A stretch of DNA of 64,000 nt from CAZBWP01 sp964630265 (GCA_964630265.1 CAZVRW010000007.1:1-64000), one strand, 5' to 3'. Shown: positions 26,218-35,693, counted from the first letter of the stretch. The notes: generated by a model not told the origin, from the sequence alone. Made by a program: numbers and translations.

Positions 26218-26646
26218 ATGAGCGATCTGATGGGCTACTACTTCGAGGACCTCGAAGAGGGCATGAGCGCGACCTTCGGCAAGACGATCACCGATGCCGA
26301 CATTTGTATTTTTGCGGGCGTCTCCGGCGACACCAACCCGGTGCACCTGAACGACGAATTCGCCGCAGGCACCATGTTCAAGACACGCATCGCCCATGGC
26401 ATGTTCGGCGCGGCGCTGATTTCCGCGGTGCTCGGCACCAAGCTGCCCGGACCCGGCTGCATCTATGTCAACCAGACGCTGAAGTTCAAGGCGCCGGTCC
26501 GGGTCGGCGATACCCTCGTCGCCAAGGCCACCGTCAAGTCGAAGGCGGCGGACAAGGGCTTCGTCACCATGGAGACGGTATGCACCGTTGCCGGCAAGAC
26601 CGTGATCGACGGCGAGGCGATGCTGATGGTGCCGAAGCGCGGCTGA
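26218..26646 (+). CDS. MaoC family (R)-specific enoyl-CoA hydratase-like protein
   Basis: A 142-residue hotdog-fold hydratase. It contains the (R)-hydratase motif with catalytic Asp and His: 'FAGVSGDTNPVHLNDEFA' (residues 32-49), followed by 'RIAHGMFGAALIS'. Members hydrate trans-2-enoyl-CoA to (R)-3-hydroxyacyl-CoA and can feed polyhydroxyalkanoate synthesis (PhaJ), but other substrates are known. Length and motif match PhaJ. It has a GAGGAG ribosome-binding site. The DUF169 gene follows 44 bases later in the same direction. Confidence 0.9.
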   Translation: MSDLMGYYFEDLEEGMSATFGKTITDADICIFAGVSGDTNPVHLNDEFAAGTMFKTRIAHGMFGAALISAVLGTKLPGPGCIYVNQTLKFKAPVRVGDTLVAKATVKSKAADKGFVTMETVCTVAGKTVIDGEAMLMVPKRG

Positions 26647-26689
26647 CGGCCGCGCCCCGCATCCACCGCGACCCCCGGGAGAACCGACC

Positions 26690-27493
26690 ATGGATCCGAA
26701 GACCAACACCGCCTACGAAGACACCCTCAACCAATACCTCCGCCTCGGCAGCTTTCCGGTGGCGATCAAATTCCTGAAATCGTGGGACGAGGCGCCGCCG
26801 AAGGCGCGGCGCCCGGCGCGCGACCTCGACCACCGCTTTACCACCTGCCAAGCCATCGCCACGTCGCGCCGCTACGGTTGGACGCTGGCGTTGGGGCGCG
26901 AGGACTCCAGTTGTGTCCTCGGCGCCATCGCGCTCGGCCTCGAACGGCGGCTACCCGCCTATACCGAGGGCAATCTCTGCGTCGATCTCTACACCGAAAG
27001 CCTGGAGGCAGGACGACTGAGCGAGGCCAGTGTGCCGACGCTGCCCGAAGGCGCCTTTGTCGGCGTCGTCACTGCCCCGTTGGGCCGCGCCGCGTTCACG
27101 CCCGACAGCATCGTCATCTACGGCAACTCGGCGCAGATCATGCGCCTGGGCCAGGCGTGGCTATGGAAACGCGGCGGCACCCTCGACAGCCCCTTCCGCG
27201 GGCGCATCGACTGTGCCGACTTGGCGATCGCGCCGTTTCTGTCGGGTGAGCCGCAGATGATCGTGCCCTGCACCGGGGATCGCATCTTCGGCCAGGTGCA
27301 GGACCACGAGGTCGCCTTCAGCTTCCCATTCGCGGTGATCGACGAGATCATCGAAGGCCTGGAGGCGACGCACAAGGCCGGCGCCACGCGCTATCCGGTC
27401 ACCAATTGGATGACGTATACTGGCGGCTTCCCGCCCTCCTACGACGCCCACCGCCAGGAGCTGGAGGACGCCGGCCCACCCGATCGGACGTAG
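26690..27493 (+). CDS. DUF169 family protein
   Basis: A 267-residue soluble protein of the DUF169 family. Features are 'YLRLGSFPVAIKFLKSWDEAP' at the N-terminus, 'TTCQAIATSRRYGWTLALGREDSSC' with conserved cysteines, 'RIDCADLAIAPFLSGEPQMIVPC' and 'GDRIFGQVQDHEVAFSFP'. Four or five cysteines may bind a metal or Fe-S cluster. Enzymatic activity is unknown; the family is common in anaerobes and methanogens. It may be co-transcribed with the maoC gene. Confidence 0.88.
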   Translation: MDPKTNTAYEDTLNQYLRLGSFPVAIKFLKSWDEAPPKARRPARDLDHRFTTCQAIATSRRYGWTLALGREDSSCVLGAIALGLERRLPAYTEGNLCVDLYTESLEAGRLSEASVPTLPEGAFVGVVTAPLGRAAFTPDSIVIYGNSAQIMRLGQAWLWKRGGTLDSPFRGRIDCADLAIAPFLSGEPQMIVPCTGDRIFGQVQDHEVAFSFPFAVIDEIIEGLEATHKAGATRYPVTNWMTYTGGFPPSYDAHRQELEDAGPPDRT

Positions 27494-27509
27494 CGGGCGG
27501 CCGCAGGGC

Positions 27510-27620
27510 TCAGGCCGCTTCGATGTCGGTGTGGCTGAAGTCGTTGCCCTTGAACAGCAGCGGCTCATCGCTCGCCTTGGCCAGCGCATAGGCGAAGCGC
27601 TGGCGGATCGCTTCCATGAC
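27510..27620 (-). pseudogene. vapC: Remnant of a VapC-type PIN toxin (C-terminus only)
   Basis: Minus-strand translation ends '...RFAYALAKASDEPLLFKG' then 'NDFSHTDIEAA' stop. This is the usual C-terminal end of VapC toxins (FAYALAKxxGEPLLFKGDDFxxTD). Upstream, the catalytic part and the conserved NFGDC segment are lost: the frame runs into a short sequence without PIN similarity, and then into ribF on the other strand. There is no vapB gene. It is a decayed toxin-antitoxin locus between DUF169 and ribF. Upstream boundary is approximate. Confidence 0.75.
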
Positions 27621-27721
27621 CCTGGCCGGTCCGCGGCGGCAATCATCGGACGCATCGGATCGCTTGGCCCGGCCGGCCTTTCGGTCTTGACCGGACCGGA
27701 TGTCCGTGACACCAAACCGGT

Positions 27722-28759
27722 ATGCGGTTGTTCAGACATTACGAGAACCTGCCGGTCGAGGTGCGCGGGTCGGCGGTTGCCATCGGCAACTTTGACGGCG
27801 TCCACCTCGGCCACCGGTCGGTGATCGGCGAGGCCGGGCGAATCGCCCGCTCGCTCGGCTGCCCGTGGTCGGTGCTGACCTTCGAGCCTCACCCGCGTCA
27901 CGTCTTCAAGCCCGAGTTGCCGCCGTTCCGGCTGACGCCGTTCCATCGCAAGGCCCGGCTGATCGAGGCCATGGGCGTCGACGTGCTGTTCGTCGTCCGC
28001 TTCGACCTGGAGTTGGCGCGCCTGCCGGCGCGGGACTTCGTCGAAACCGTGCTGGTCCGCAACCTGGGGGCCCGCTCCGTCGTCTCCGGCCACAACTTCG
28101 CCTTCGGGCACGATCGCGCCGGCCACCCGGAACTGCTTTTGCAACTCGGTGGTGACCTGGGGTTCGACTACACCTGTGTGCACGAGATCCGCGACGACGG
28201 CGGTGAGGCGTACTCGTCGACCCGCATCCGCCGCTGTCTCGCCGACGGTGATCCGGCGGCGGCGGCGCGGCTGCTGGGGCGGCCGTTCGAGATCGAGGGC
28301 ACCGTCATCGAGGGCGATCGCCGCGGCCGGACCATCGGCTTTCCCACCGCCAACATCGACCTCGCCGACTACGCCCGGCCGGCCTTCGGCGTCTACGCGG
28401 TGCGCGCCGCCATCGATGACGCGGGCGACGACGCGGGCGACGGTGCGGGCGACGGTGCGGGCGACGGTGCGGGCGACGGTGCGGGCGACGGCCCGCTGTC
28501 GTGGCATGCCGGGGTCGCCAATCTCGGCATCCGCCCGAGCTTTCGTGCCGCCTCGCCGCTGCTGGAGGTCCACCTGTTCGACCTCGACGGCGATCTGTAC
28601 GGCAAGCACCTCAGGATCGCGCTGCTCGATTTCCTGCGACCGGAAAAGACGTTTGACGGCCTCGACGCTTTGCAGGCACAAATCGCCGCCGACTCCGCCC
28701 GGGCCCGCGCCCTGCTCGGCGCGACGGCAGCGGCCGCCGGCCGAGGGACCGCGTCATGA
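27722..28759 (+). CDS. ribF: Bifunctional riboflavin kinase / FAD synthetase
   Basis: RibF makes FMN from riboflavin and FAD from FMN. The N-terminal nucleotidyltransferase domain has GNFDGVHLGH (residues 22-31), 'TFEPHPRHVF' and the 'YSSTRIRRCLADGD' segment. The C-terminal riboflavin kinase domain begins near residue 190 with 'GRTIGFPTANI' and continues 'GVYAVRA'. Between 'VYAVRAAIDD' and 'PLSWHAGVANLGIRP' an insert of GDGA repeats (12-bp tandem unit) lengthens a surface loop. The stop overlaps ileS by four bases (ATGA). Confidence 0.96.
   Translation: MRLFRHYENLPVEVRGSAVAIGNFDGVHLGHRSVIGEAGRIARSLGCPWSVLTFEPHPRHVFKPELPPFRLTPFHRKARLIEAMGVDVLFVVRFDLELARLPARDFVETVLVRNLGARSVVSGHNFAFGHDRAGHPELLLQLGGDLGFDYTCVHEIRDDGGEAYSSTRIRRCLADGDPAAAARLLGRPFEIEGTVIEGDRRGRTIGFPTANIDLADYARPAFGVYAVRAAIDDAGDDAGDGAGDGAGDGAGDGAGDGPLSWHAGVANLGIRPSFRAASPLLEVHLFDLDGDLYGKHLRIALLDFLRPEKTFDGLDALQAQIAADSARARALLGATAAAAGRGTAS
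28421..28492 (+). repeat. Six 12-bp in-frame repeats within ribF
   Basis: GCGGGCGACGGT and close variants repeated six times at 12-bp spacing. They code alternating Ala-Gly-Asp-Asp/Gly units, forming an acidic, flexible loop between the first strands of the riboflavin kinase domain. A multiple-of-three unit keeps the frame, so the copy number can vary. Confidence 0.95.
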
Positions 28760-31602
28760 CCATCGATTACAAATCCACCCTGTTCCTGCCGCAGACCGAC
28801 TTCCCGATGAAGGCCGGGCTGCCGAAGCGCGAGCCGGAACTGCTCGCCCGCTGGCAGGCCATGGACCTTTATCGGCGCCAGCGCGCGGCGGCGGCGGGCC
28901 GCGACAAGTTCATCCTGCACGATGGACCACCCTACGCCAACGGTCATCTGCACATCGGCCACGCCCTCAACAAGATCCTCAAGGACGTGGTCAATCGGTC
29001 GCAGCAGATGCTGGGCAAGGACGCCAACTACGTGCCCGGCTGGGACTGCCACGGTCTGCCCATCGAGTGGAAGATCGAGGAGAAGTATCGCGCCGCCGGG
29101 CGGGACAAGGACGCCGTGCCGATCGTCCAGTTCCGCCGCGAGTGTCGCGACTTCGCCGAGCACTGGGTCCAGGTGCAGAGCGACGAGTTCAAACGTCTGG
29201 GCGTCGTCGGCGACTGGGACCACCCTTACACGACCATGAGTTTCGCCGCCGAGGCGCAAATCGTGCGCGAACTCGGCAAGTTCCTGATGAACGGCGGCCT
29301 CTACAAGGGCGCCAAGCCGGTGTTGTGGTCGGTGGTCGAACGCACGGCGCTGGCCGATGCCGAGGTGGAGTACCACGACTACACCTCGACGACCATCTAC
29401 GTGCGCTTCCCGTTGGCGGCAGCCGCCGCCGAACCGGGACTCGACGGCGCGTCGGTGGTCATCTGGACGACGACGCCCTGGACCATGCCGGGCAATCGCG
29501 CCGTCGCCTATGGCGAGGACATCGACTATGCCGTCGTCGAGGTGGACAGCGCCAGCGACGAAAGCTTGGCGCGGGCGGGTGAGCGGATCGTGCTCGCCGA
29601 GGCGCTGGTGGCCGAGGTGGCGGCGGCGGCCGGGATCACCGGCCATCGCATCACTGCCCGGATGAAGGGGGCCGCCTTCGCCGGCCTCACGCTTCGCCAT
29701 CCGCTGCACGCCCATGGCTACGACTTCGCCGTACCCATGCTCCCCGCCGACTTCGTCGAGGTGGAGACCGGCACCGGCTTCGTCCACATCGCGCCGGGGC
29801 ACGGCGTCGAGGACTGGGAGTTGGGCATGCTGCACGGCGTGCCCGTGCCGGAAACCGTTGGTCCCGACGGCGCCTTCGTCGACGCCGTACCGCTTTTCGC
29901 CAGCCGCCGAGTGTTGCAGGAGGACGGCCGGAAGGGCGACGCCAATCCCGTGGTCATCGCCGCGCTGAAGGACGCCGGCGGGCTGCTCGCCAGCGGCCGC
30001 CTGCAGCACGACTATCCCCATTCCTGGCGGTCGAAGGCACCGCTGATCTTTCGCAATACGCCGCAGTGGTTCATCAGCATGGAGACGAACGGCCTGCGCG
30101 ACGCGGCGCTCGCCGCCATCGACGTGACACGCTTCGTTCCGGCCTCGGGCCAAGTGCGCTTGCGCAGCATGATCGAGACGCGCCCCGACTGGTGCGTCTC
30201 GCGGCAGCGCGTCTGGGGCGTGCCCATCACCGTCTTCACCCACAAGCGCACCGGCGAGGCGCTGCGCGACGAGCGGGTGCTGGAGCGGATCGCCGACGCC
30301 GTCGCCGCCGAGGGAGCGGATGCTTGGTTCGCGTCGCCGCCGGAGCGCTTCCTGGCACCGGAGCACGATCCGGCCGAGTGGGATCAGGTCACCGACATCC
30401 TCGAGGTCTGGTTCGACTCCGGCTCGACCCACGCCTACGTCCTGGAGCAGCGCCCTGATCTCGCATGGCCAGCGTCGCTCTATCTGGAAGGCACCGACCA
30501 GCACCGTGGCTGGTTCCATTCGTCGCTGCTCGAAAGTTGCGGCACGCGCGGCCGGGCGCCCTACGAGGCGGTGCTCACGCACGGCTTCGTGCTCGCCGAG
30601 GACGGCCAGAAGATGTCGAAATCGCTCGGCAACGTCGTTTCGCCGCAGGCTGTCTGCAACGACCTCGGCGCCGACATCCTGCGCTTGTGGGTGGTCGGCT
30701 CGGACTATTCCGAGGACCTGCGCATCGGCCCGGAGATCCTCAAGCAGACGGCCGACATCTACCGCCGCCTGCGCAACACGCTCCGCTTCCTGCTCGGCAA
30801 CCTGCACGGTTTCAGCGAGATCGAGCGCCTGCCGGTCGCTGAATTGCCGGAGCTCGAGCGCTGGGTGTTGCACCGGCTGTGGCAGTTCGACGGCCAGTTG
30901 CGCCGTGCCTGCGACGCGCTCGAGTTTCATCAGGTGTTCGCCGAGTTGCACACGTTCTGCGCCGTCGACCTGTCGGCATTCTATTTCGACGTCCGCAAGG
31001 ACTGCCTCTACTGCGACCCAGCCGACGCGCCGCGGCGCCGGGCGGCGCGCACGGTGCTCGACCTGCTGTTCGATCACCTCACCGCGTGGCTGGCGCCGTT
31101 CGCCTGCTTCACCGCCGAGGAAGCCTGGCTCGCCCGCCATCCGGACGCCACCGAGTCGGTGCACCTGCGGCTGTTCCCGGACATTCCCGACTCATGGCAG
31201 GATGTGGACTTGGCCGCCCGCTGGGAGACCATCCGCGCCGTCCGCCGCGTCGTGACGGGTGCCTTGGAAATCGAGCGCAAGGTGACCAAGCGGATCGGAG
31301 CCAGCCTGCAGGCGCACCCGGTGATCTGGGCCGACGACGCGACGCGGAGGGCCTGCGCCGGCATCGACCTCGCCGAGATCTGCATCACCTCGACCGCGGC
31401 GTTCGGCGACGGCGCGCCGCCCGACGATGCGTTCGGATTGGCCGACATTGCCGGTGTCCGCGTCCGCATTGACGTCGCCAGCGGTCAGAAGTGCGAGCGG
31501 TGCTGGCGGGTGCTGGACGATGTCGGCCATCGAACCGATCATCCGCACATTTGCCGGCGCTGCGCCGATGCCGTCGACCGGTTCCCCGCCGCCGCCGAGT
31601 GA
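28756..31602 (+). CDS. ileS: Isoleucyl-tRNA synthetase
   Basis: A 948-residue class I synthetase. The HIGH motif is in 'GHLHIGHALNKILKD' (around residue 65) and KMSKS in 'GQKMSKSLGNVV' (around residue 617). The CP1 editing domain lies between, with 'VIWTTTPWTMPGNRAVA' (the editing-pocket threonines). A C-terminal zinc finger (CERCWR ... CRRCADAV) is present. Length is typical. It overlaps ribF and is followed by lspA, the conserved ribF-ileS-lspA order. Confidence 0.98.
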   Translation: MTIDYKSTLFLPQTDFPMKAGLPKREPELLARWQAMDLYRRQRAAAAGRDKFILHDGPPYANGHLHIGHALNKILKDVVNRSQQMLGKDANYVPGWDCHGLPIEWKIEEKYRAAGRDKDAVPIVQFRRECRDFAEHWVQVQSDEFKRLGVVGDWDHPYTTMSFAAEAQIVRELGKFLMNGGLYKGAKPVLWSVVERTALADAEVEYHDYTSTTIYVRFPLAAAAAEPGLDGASVVIWTTTPWTMPGNRAVAYGEDIDYAVVEVDSASDESLARAGERIVLAEALVAEVAAAAGITGHRITARMKGAAFAGLTLRHPLHAHGYDFAVPMLPADFVEVETGTGFVHIAPGHGVEDWELGMLHGVPVPETVGPDGAFVDAVPLFASRRVLQEDGRKGDANPVVIAALKDAGGLLASGRLQHDYPHSWRSKAPLIFRNTPQWFISMETNGLRDAALAAIDVTRFVPASGQVRLRSMIETRPDWCVSRQRVWGVPITVFTHKRTGEALRDERVLERIADAVAAEGADAWFASPPERFLAPEHDPAEWDQVTDILEVWFDSGSTHAYVLEQRPDLAWPASLYLEGTDQHRGWFHSSLLESCGTRGRAPYEAVLTHGFVLAEDGQKMSKSLGNVVSPQAVCNDLGADILRLWVVGSDYSEDLRIGPEILKQTADIYRRLRNTLRFLLGNLHGFSEIERLPVAELPELERWVLHRLWQFDGQLRRACDALEFHQVFAELHTFCAVDLSAFYFDVRKDCLYCDPADAPRRRAARTVLDLLFDHLTAWLAPFACFTAEEAWLARHPDATESVHLRLFPDIPDSWQDVDLAARWETIRAVRRVVTGALEIERKVTKRIGASLQAHPVIWADDATRRACAGIDLAEICITSTAAFGDGAPPDDAFGLADIAGVRVRIDVASGQKCERCWRVLDDVGHRTDHPHICRRCADAVDRFPAAAE

Positions 31603-31609
31603 GGCGGCC

Positions 31610-32098
31610 GTGGCCGCCGTGCGGTCGCCGGCCTTCCGCCTGGGGCTTGGTCTCGCCGGGCTCACCCTGTTCGTCGATCAGCTCAGCAAGTGGTGGATCC
31701 TGGACGCGGTGATGCTGCCGCCGCGCACAATCGAGGTGACGTCGTTCTTCAATCTGGTGCTGGTCTGGAACCGCGGCATCAGCTTTGGCCTGTTCAACCA
31801 GCCGGGCGGCTGGAACGCCGTGATCCTGTCGGCGCTGGCGCTTGCCATCGTCGTCATCCTGCTCGTCTGGATGGCACGAAGCCAACACCGGCTGACGGCT
31901 CTCGCCCTCGGATTGATCGTCGGCGGGGCCATCGGCAACGTCATCGATCGCCTGCGCTTCGGCGCCGTCGTCGATTTTCTCGATGTCCATTACGCCGGCT
32001 GGCACTGGCCGGCGTTCAACGTCGCCGACAGCGCCATTTCGGCGGGCGCGGTGCTGCTGATCGCCGATGCCTTGTTCTTGCGGTCGCGATCATCGTAA
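31610..32098 (+). CDS. lspA: Lipoprotein signal peptidase
   Basis: LspA (signal peptidase II) cleaves lipoprotein signal peptides in the inner membrane. About 162 residues with four transmembrane helices. The catalytic aspartates are in 'GGAIGNVIDRLRFG' and 'FNVADSAISAGAV'. 'DQLSKWWILD' marks the first helix. The start is uncertain: GTG at 31610 gives the family length, while ATG at 31568 would overlap ileS by 35 bases and add an unconserved proline-rich end. It is followed by the DUF3035 gene. Confidence 0.93.
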   Translation: MAAVRSPAFRLGLGLAGLTLFVDQLSKWWILDAVMLPPRTIEVTSFFNLVLVWNRGISFGLFNQPGGWNAVILSALALAIVVILLVWMARSQHRLTALALGLIVGGAIGNVIDRLRFGAVVDFLDVHYAGWHWPAFNVADSAISAGAVLLIADALFLRSRSS

Positions 32099-32107
32099 TA
32101 TGCAGGT

Positions 32108-32863
32108 ATGATTCTTCCTCTCGATCATCGGATTGCCGTCACCTTGCGCTCGCTGTTGGCCCCGCTCACGTTCGCCGGACTCGCGGTTGTCGTCACCGCG
32201 TGCGGCGGCGGCGGCTTCCTCGATCAGGGCAAGCGCGCACCCGACGAGTTCACCGTCTACTCGCGCGCGCCACTCAGTCTGCCGCCCGGATACGCGCTGC
32301 GTCCGCCGGAGCCGGGAGCGGCGGCGGGCGATCCAGCTGGCCCGCGCGCCGAGGCGCGTTCGGCGTTGGTCGGCGGCGCACCTGCGGGCAGCGGCTACGG
32401 GCCGGTCGGGGACAGCTACGCCGCGGTACCGACATCGGCGGATGGTACCGACGCCTTTTGGTCCAGTCCCGACGCGGCATCGGCCGAGGCTTCGGCAATC
32501 GGGGCGTTCTATGGCGAGACGCCACCGACCGGCGCGGTCGCCGGCCGCGGTGGCTACGCCCCAGGCGGGCCGGCGTCGCCAGGGGCCGAAGCCCTGCTGG
32601 CGAGAACCGGCGGCGCCGAGGCCGATCCGGCGATTCGGGATTTCGTCAACCGTGAGACCGCGATCCTCGCCGAGGAGGACAAGTCGTTTGTCGAGCGGCT
32701 GATCTTCTGGGGAACGCCAACGGAGTACGGCACCGTCGTCGATCCCGTCGAGGAACGGCGCCGCATCAAGGAGAACCAAGCGCTCGGCCGGACCGTCACC
32801 GCCGGCTCGACACCGACGATCGAGCGGCAACGCCGCTCCACCTTTCAGGGCCTCTTCAACTGA
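32108..32863 (+). CDS. DUF3035 family lipoprotein
   Basis: A 251-residue lipoprotein with lipobox VVTAC near residue 32, followed by 'GKRAPDEFTVYSRAPLSLPPGY', the DUF3035 signature, which is found in alphaproteobacteria next to lspA. The middle is glycine/alanine/proline-rich and variable; the C-terminal 80 residues ('DFVNRETAILAEEDKSFVERL') are predicted helical. Function unknown, presumably in the cell envelope. It starts nine bases after lspA and precedes two M16 peptidase genes. Confidence 0.88.
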   Translation: MILPLDHRIAVTLRSLLAPLTFAGLAVVVTACGGGGFLDQGKRAPDEFTVYSRAPLSLPPGYALRPPEPGAAAGDPAGPRAEARSALVGGAPAGSGYGPVGDSYAAVPTSADGTDAFWSSPDAASAEASAIGAFYGETPPTGAVAGRGGYAPGGPASPGAEALLARTGGAEADPAIRDFVNRETAILAEEDKSFVERLIFWGTPTEYGTVVDPVEERRRIKENQALGRTVTAGSTPTIERQRRSTFQGLFN

Positions 32864-32958
32864 GCGGACAACCGCCCGATCATTAAATCGTAGCAAGACT
32901 CACCGGACCGCGTTTGCGCCGTCGGCGCCGGCGCCCATATCTCGGTCTGCCGAGTAAC

Positions 32959-34326
32959 ATGCGGACGGTGGTCATGCGCCTTCTCTCAGCCTTGCTTCTC
33001 GTTGCCGTCGCTATCGTTGTGACGCCGCCGACCGCGGCCGCAGGCGTGTTCAAACCGGAGACGTTCACCCTCGACAACGGTATGCAGGTCGTTGTCGTGA
33101 CCAACCGCCGGGCCCCGGTGTTGACGCACATGGTCTGGTACAAGGTCGGTGCCGCCGACGAGCCGATTGGCCAGTCGGGAATTGCCCACTTTCTCGAGCA
33201 TTTGATGTTCAAGGGCACGGAGACCGCGCCCCCCGGCACGTTCTCGCAGACCGTGGCCCGGCTCGGCGGCCGCGAGAATGCCTTCACCGGCCACGACTAC
33301 ACCGGCTATTTCCAGACGGTCGCCCGTGAGCACCTGGAAACGGTGATGGCGCTCGAGGCCGACCGGATGGCCAATTTGGTGCTCTCCAAGGAGCAAATCG
33401 AGACGGAACGCCAAGTGGTGCTCGAGGAACGGCGCCAACGCATCGAGAACGAGCCACGGGCGATCCTCGGCGAGATGATGGACGCGGTGCTGTTCCTGAA
33501 CCACCCGTACGGGCGACCGATCATCGGCTGGCGCCATGAAATCGAAGGCCTGGAGCGCGGCCAGATCCTGGAGTTCTATCGCCGTCACTATGCACCGGAC
33601 AACGCCATTCTGGTCGTCGCGGGCGACATTGACGCTGAGACCGTGCGGTCGCTGGCCGAAACGCACTACGGGCCGATTCCGTCAGCCGACGTGGCGTCGC
33701 GGCAGCAACTCCGCGAGCCTCCCCACGCTGCGCCACGCCAAGTCAGCCTCGCAGACGCCCGCGTGCGCCAGCCGGTCTGGCAGCGCGCCTATCTGGCGCC
33801 AAGCTATGGCGCCGGCGATCGAGAGACGGTCGATGCCTTGCAGGTGGCTGCGTCGGTGCTTGGCTCCGGTCCCACCAGCCTTTTGTATCAGCGGCTCGTC
33901 GTCGCCCAGGCGTTGGCGCTCAACGCCGGCGCCGGCTACAGCCCGAACGTCCGGGGGCCAGGGACATTAACGGTTTATGCGCTGCCGCGTCCCGGCGTGT
34001 CGTTGACCGACCTGGAAGCTGCCGTCGATGCCGTGCTTGCCGATGCCGTTGGCAATGGCCTGCCCGCCGACGACGTCGACCGGGTGAAGACGCGGATCGT
34101 CGCCGATGCGGACTATGCCCGCGACTCGCTGCGCGCCGCCGCGTATTCGCTGGGCGCGGCGCTGGCGGCAGGGCGCGCCGTCGAGGACGTGGAGACCTGG
34201 CCGGAGCGAATGGCCGCGGTAACGATCGAGCAGGCCGACGCCGCCCTCGCCGCGGTGCTGAACATGGACCAGTCGGTCACGGCGCGCCTGCTGCCGGTCG
34301 ATCCAAAGCAGGCGGCGGCCCGATGA
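32959..34326 (+). CDS. M16 family zinc metallopeptidase (active subunit)
   Basis: A 455-residue exported peptidase. The signal peptide is residues 1-28 (ending PTAAA). The inverted zinc motif HxxEH is seen as 'IAHFLEHLMFKGT', with the distal Glu in 'ALEADRM' and 'ERQVVLEERRQRIE'. The C-terminal half has the M16 fold repeat. It should pair with the next gene product: in this family one subunit carries zinc and the other the substrate-binding Arg-Tyr pair. ATG at 32959 was chosen; others at 32914 or 32974 are possible. The stop overlaps the next start by four bases. Confidence 0.93.
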   Translation: MRTVVMRLLSALLLVAVAIVVTPPTAAAGVFKPETFTLDNGMQVVVVTNRRAPVLTHMVWYKVGAADEPIGQSGIAHFLEHLMFKGTETAPPGTFSQTVARLGGRENAFTGHDYTGYFQTVAREHLETVMALEADRMANLVLSKEQIETERQVVLEERRQRIENEPRAILGEMMDAVLFLNHPYGRPIIGWRHEIEGLERGQILEFYRRHYAPDNAILVVAGDIDAETVRSLAETHYGPIPSADVASRQQLREPPHAAPRQVSLADARVRQPVWQRAYLAPSYGAGDRETVDALQVAASVLGSGPTSLLYQRLVVAQALALNAGAGYSPNVRGPGTLTVYALPRPGVSLTDLEAAVDAVLADAVGNGLPADDVDRVKTRIVADADYARDSLRAAAYSLGAALAAGRAVEDVETWPERMAAVTIEQADAALAAVLNMDQSVTARLLPVDPKQAAAR

Positions 34327-35687
34327 GGATCTCTGCCATGACCGCCACCCGCCCACGCCTGCCGCTGCATGTCCTCGTCGTCGCCATGGTCCTGTGGACC
34401 GTATCCGCGGCGCTTTCGCCCTCGCCCGCCGGCGCCGTCGAGGTGCAGCGGGTCACCGGCGGTGGCGTCGAGGCGTGGCTGGTCGAGGACACGCTGGCGC
34501 CCATCGTCACCATGCACATCGCCTTTCGCGGCGGCGCCGCGACCGACCCCGCGGACAGGGCGGGGCGGGCGGCGATGGCCGCCGCCCTGCTCACCGAGGG
34601 GGCTGGCGAGCTGGATTCGGCGGCCTTTCAGCGACGGCTGCAGGAACTGGCGATCCGCGTCAACGTCGGCGCGGACCTGAACCTGTTCAGCGTCACCCTG
34701 CGCACCCTGACGCGCAACCAGGACGCGGCGTTCGCGCTGCTGCGCTCGATGCTAACGTCGCCGCGCTTCGATGCCGACGCGATCGAACGGGTGCGTCAGC
34801 AGTTCCTCGCAAGGCTTCGCCAGAACGCCGAAGAACCCGACGTCCTGGCCAGCGAGGCGCTGATGGCGGCCCTGTTTCCCGACCACCCCTACGGCCGACC
34901 GATCAGCGGCACCCTGGACGGCATCACCGCGATCACCGCCGAAGATCTGCGCGCTTTTGTTCGGGAGCGGATCGCCCGCGACGGCATGATCATCGGCGTC
35001 GTCGGCGACATCAGCCCGGAAGCGTTGGCCGACGTCCTCGCCGCCACCTTCGGCGAGCTGCCGGAAACCGGCACCCCGCTCGGCGTCGCCGATGTCGCTC
35101 CCGTGGAGTCGGACGCATTGACCCTGATCGCGAAGGCGGTGCCACAGAGCGTCGTCGTTTTCGCCCAACCGGGGCTAAAGCGTGCCGATCCCGACTGGTA
35201 CGCCGCCCTCGTCGCCAACCACATCCTCGGTGGCGGGAGTTTCACCTCGCGGCTTTATCGGGAGGTGCGGGAACGGCGAGGGCTCGCCTATGGCGTCAGC
35301 TCGTCGCTGATGCCCCTGCACCACGCGGCCCTGCTCCGTGGCGGCGCCGGCACCGCCAACGAACGAGTAGGGGAAACCGTGCGGGTGATCCGCCAGGAGT
35401 GGGCGGGCTTGGCCGCGGCCGGCGTATCAGACGCCGAGGTCGCGGATGCCAAGACGTTTCTCACCGGCTCGTTCGCCCTCCGCTTCGTTTCGTCGCCACA
35501 GATTGCCCGGATGCTGGTCGGCATGCAGATCCATGACCTCGGTCTCGACTATTTTGACCGTTATGCGGCGCTGATCGACGGGGTGACCTCCGACGACGTC
35601 AACCGCGTGGTGCGGCGACTGATCCGGCCGGAGGCGCTGCACATCGTCGTCGCCGGCCAGCCGGAGGGGCTGACCCCGACCAACTGA
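34323..35687 (+). CDS. M16 family peptidase-like protein (non-catalytic subunit)
   Basis: A 454-residue exported paralogue of the preceding protein. The signal peptide ends near AGA (residue 38). The HxxEH zinc motif is replaced by 'MAAALLTEGAGE', so it cannot bind zinc itself. The substrate-binding Arg/Tyr pair of the family is seen in 'SRLYREVRERRGLAYGVSS'. The two genes overlap by four bases, so equal expression and a heterodimer are expected. Their periplasmic substrates are not known. 'GQPEGLTPTN' ends the protein. Confidence 0.93.
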   Translation: MRISAMTATRPRLPLHVLVVAMVLWTVSAALSPSPAGAVEVQRVTGGGVEAWLVEDTLAPIVTMHIAFRGGAATDPADRAGRAAMAAALLTEGAGELDSAAFQRRLQELAIRVNVGADLNLFSVTLRTLTRNQDAAFALLRSMLTSPRFDADAIERVRQQFLARLRQNAEEPDVLASEALMAALFPDHPYGRPISGTLDGITAITAEDLRAFVRERIARDGMIIGVVGDISPEALADVLAATFGELPETGTPLGVADVAPVESDALTLIAKAVPQSVVVFAQPGLKRADPDWYAALVANHILGGGSFTSRLYREVRERRGLAYGVSSSLMPLHHAALLRGGAGTANERVGETVRVIRQEWAGLAAAGVSDAEVADAKTFLTGSFALRFVSSPQIARMLVGMQIHDLGLDYFDRYAALIDGVTSDDVNRVVRRLIRPEALHIVVAGQPEGLTPTN

Positions 35688-35693
35688 CCGGGC

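Noticed and set aside
28393..31164. Long antisense open frame (923 codons) opposite ileS
   Set aside because: A shadow frame of high-GC coding DNA. Its translation lacks any family motif and the plus strand codes a clear isoleucyl-tRNA synthetase.
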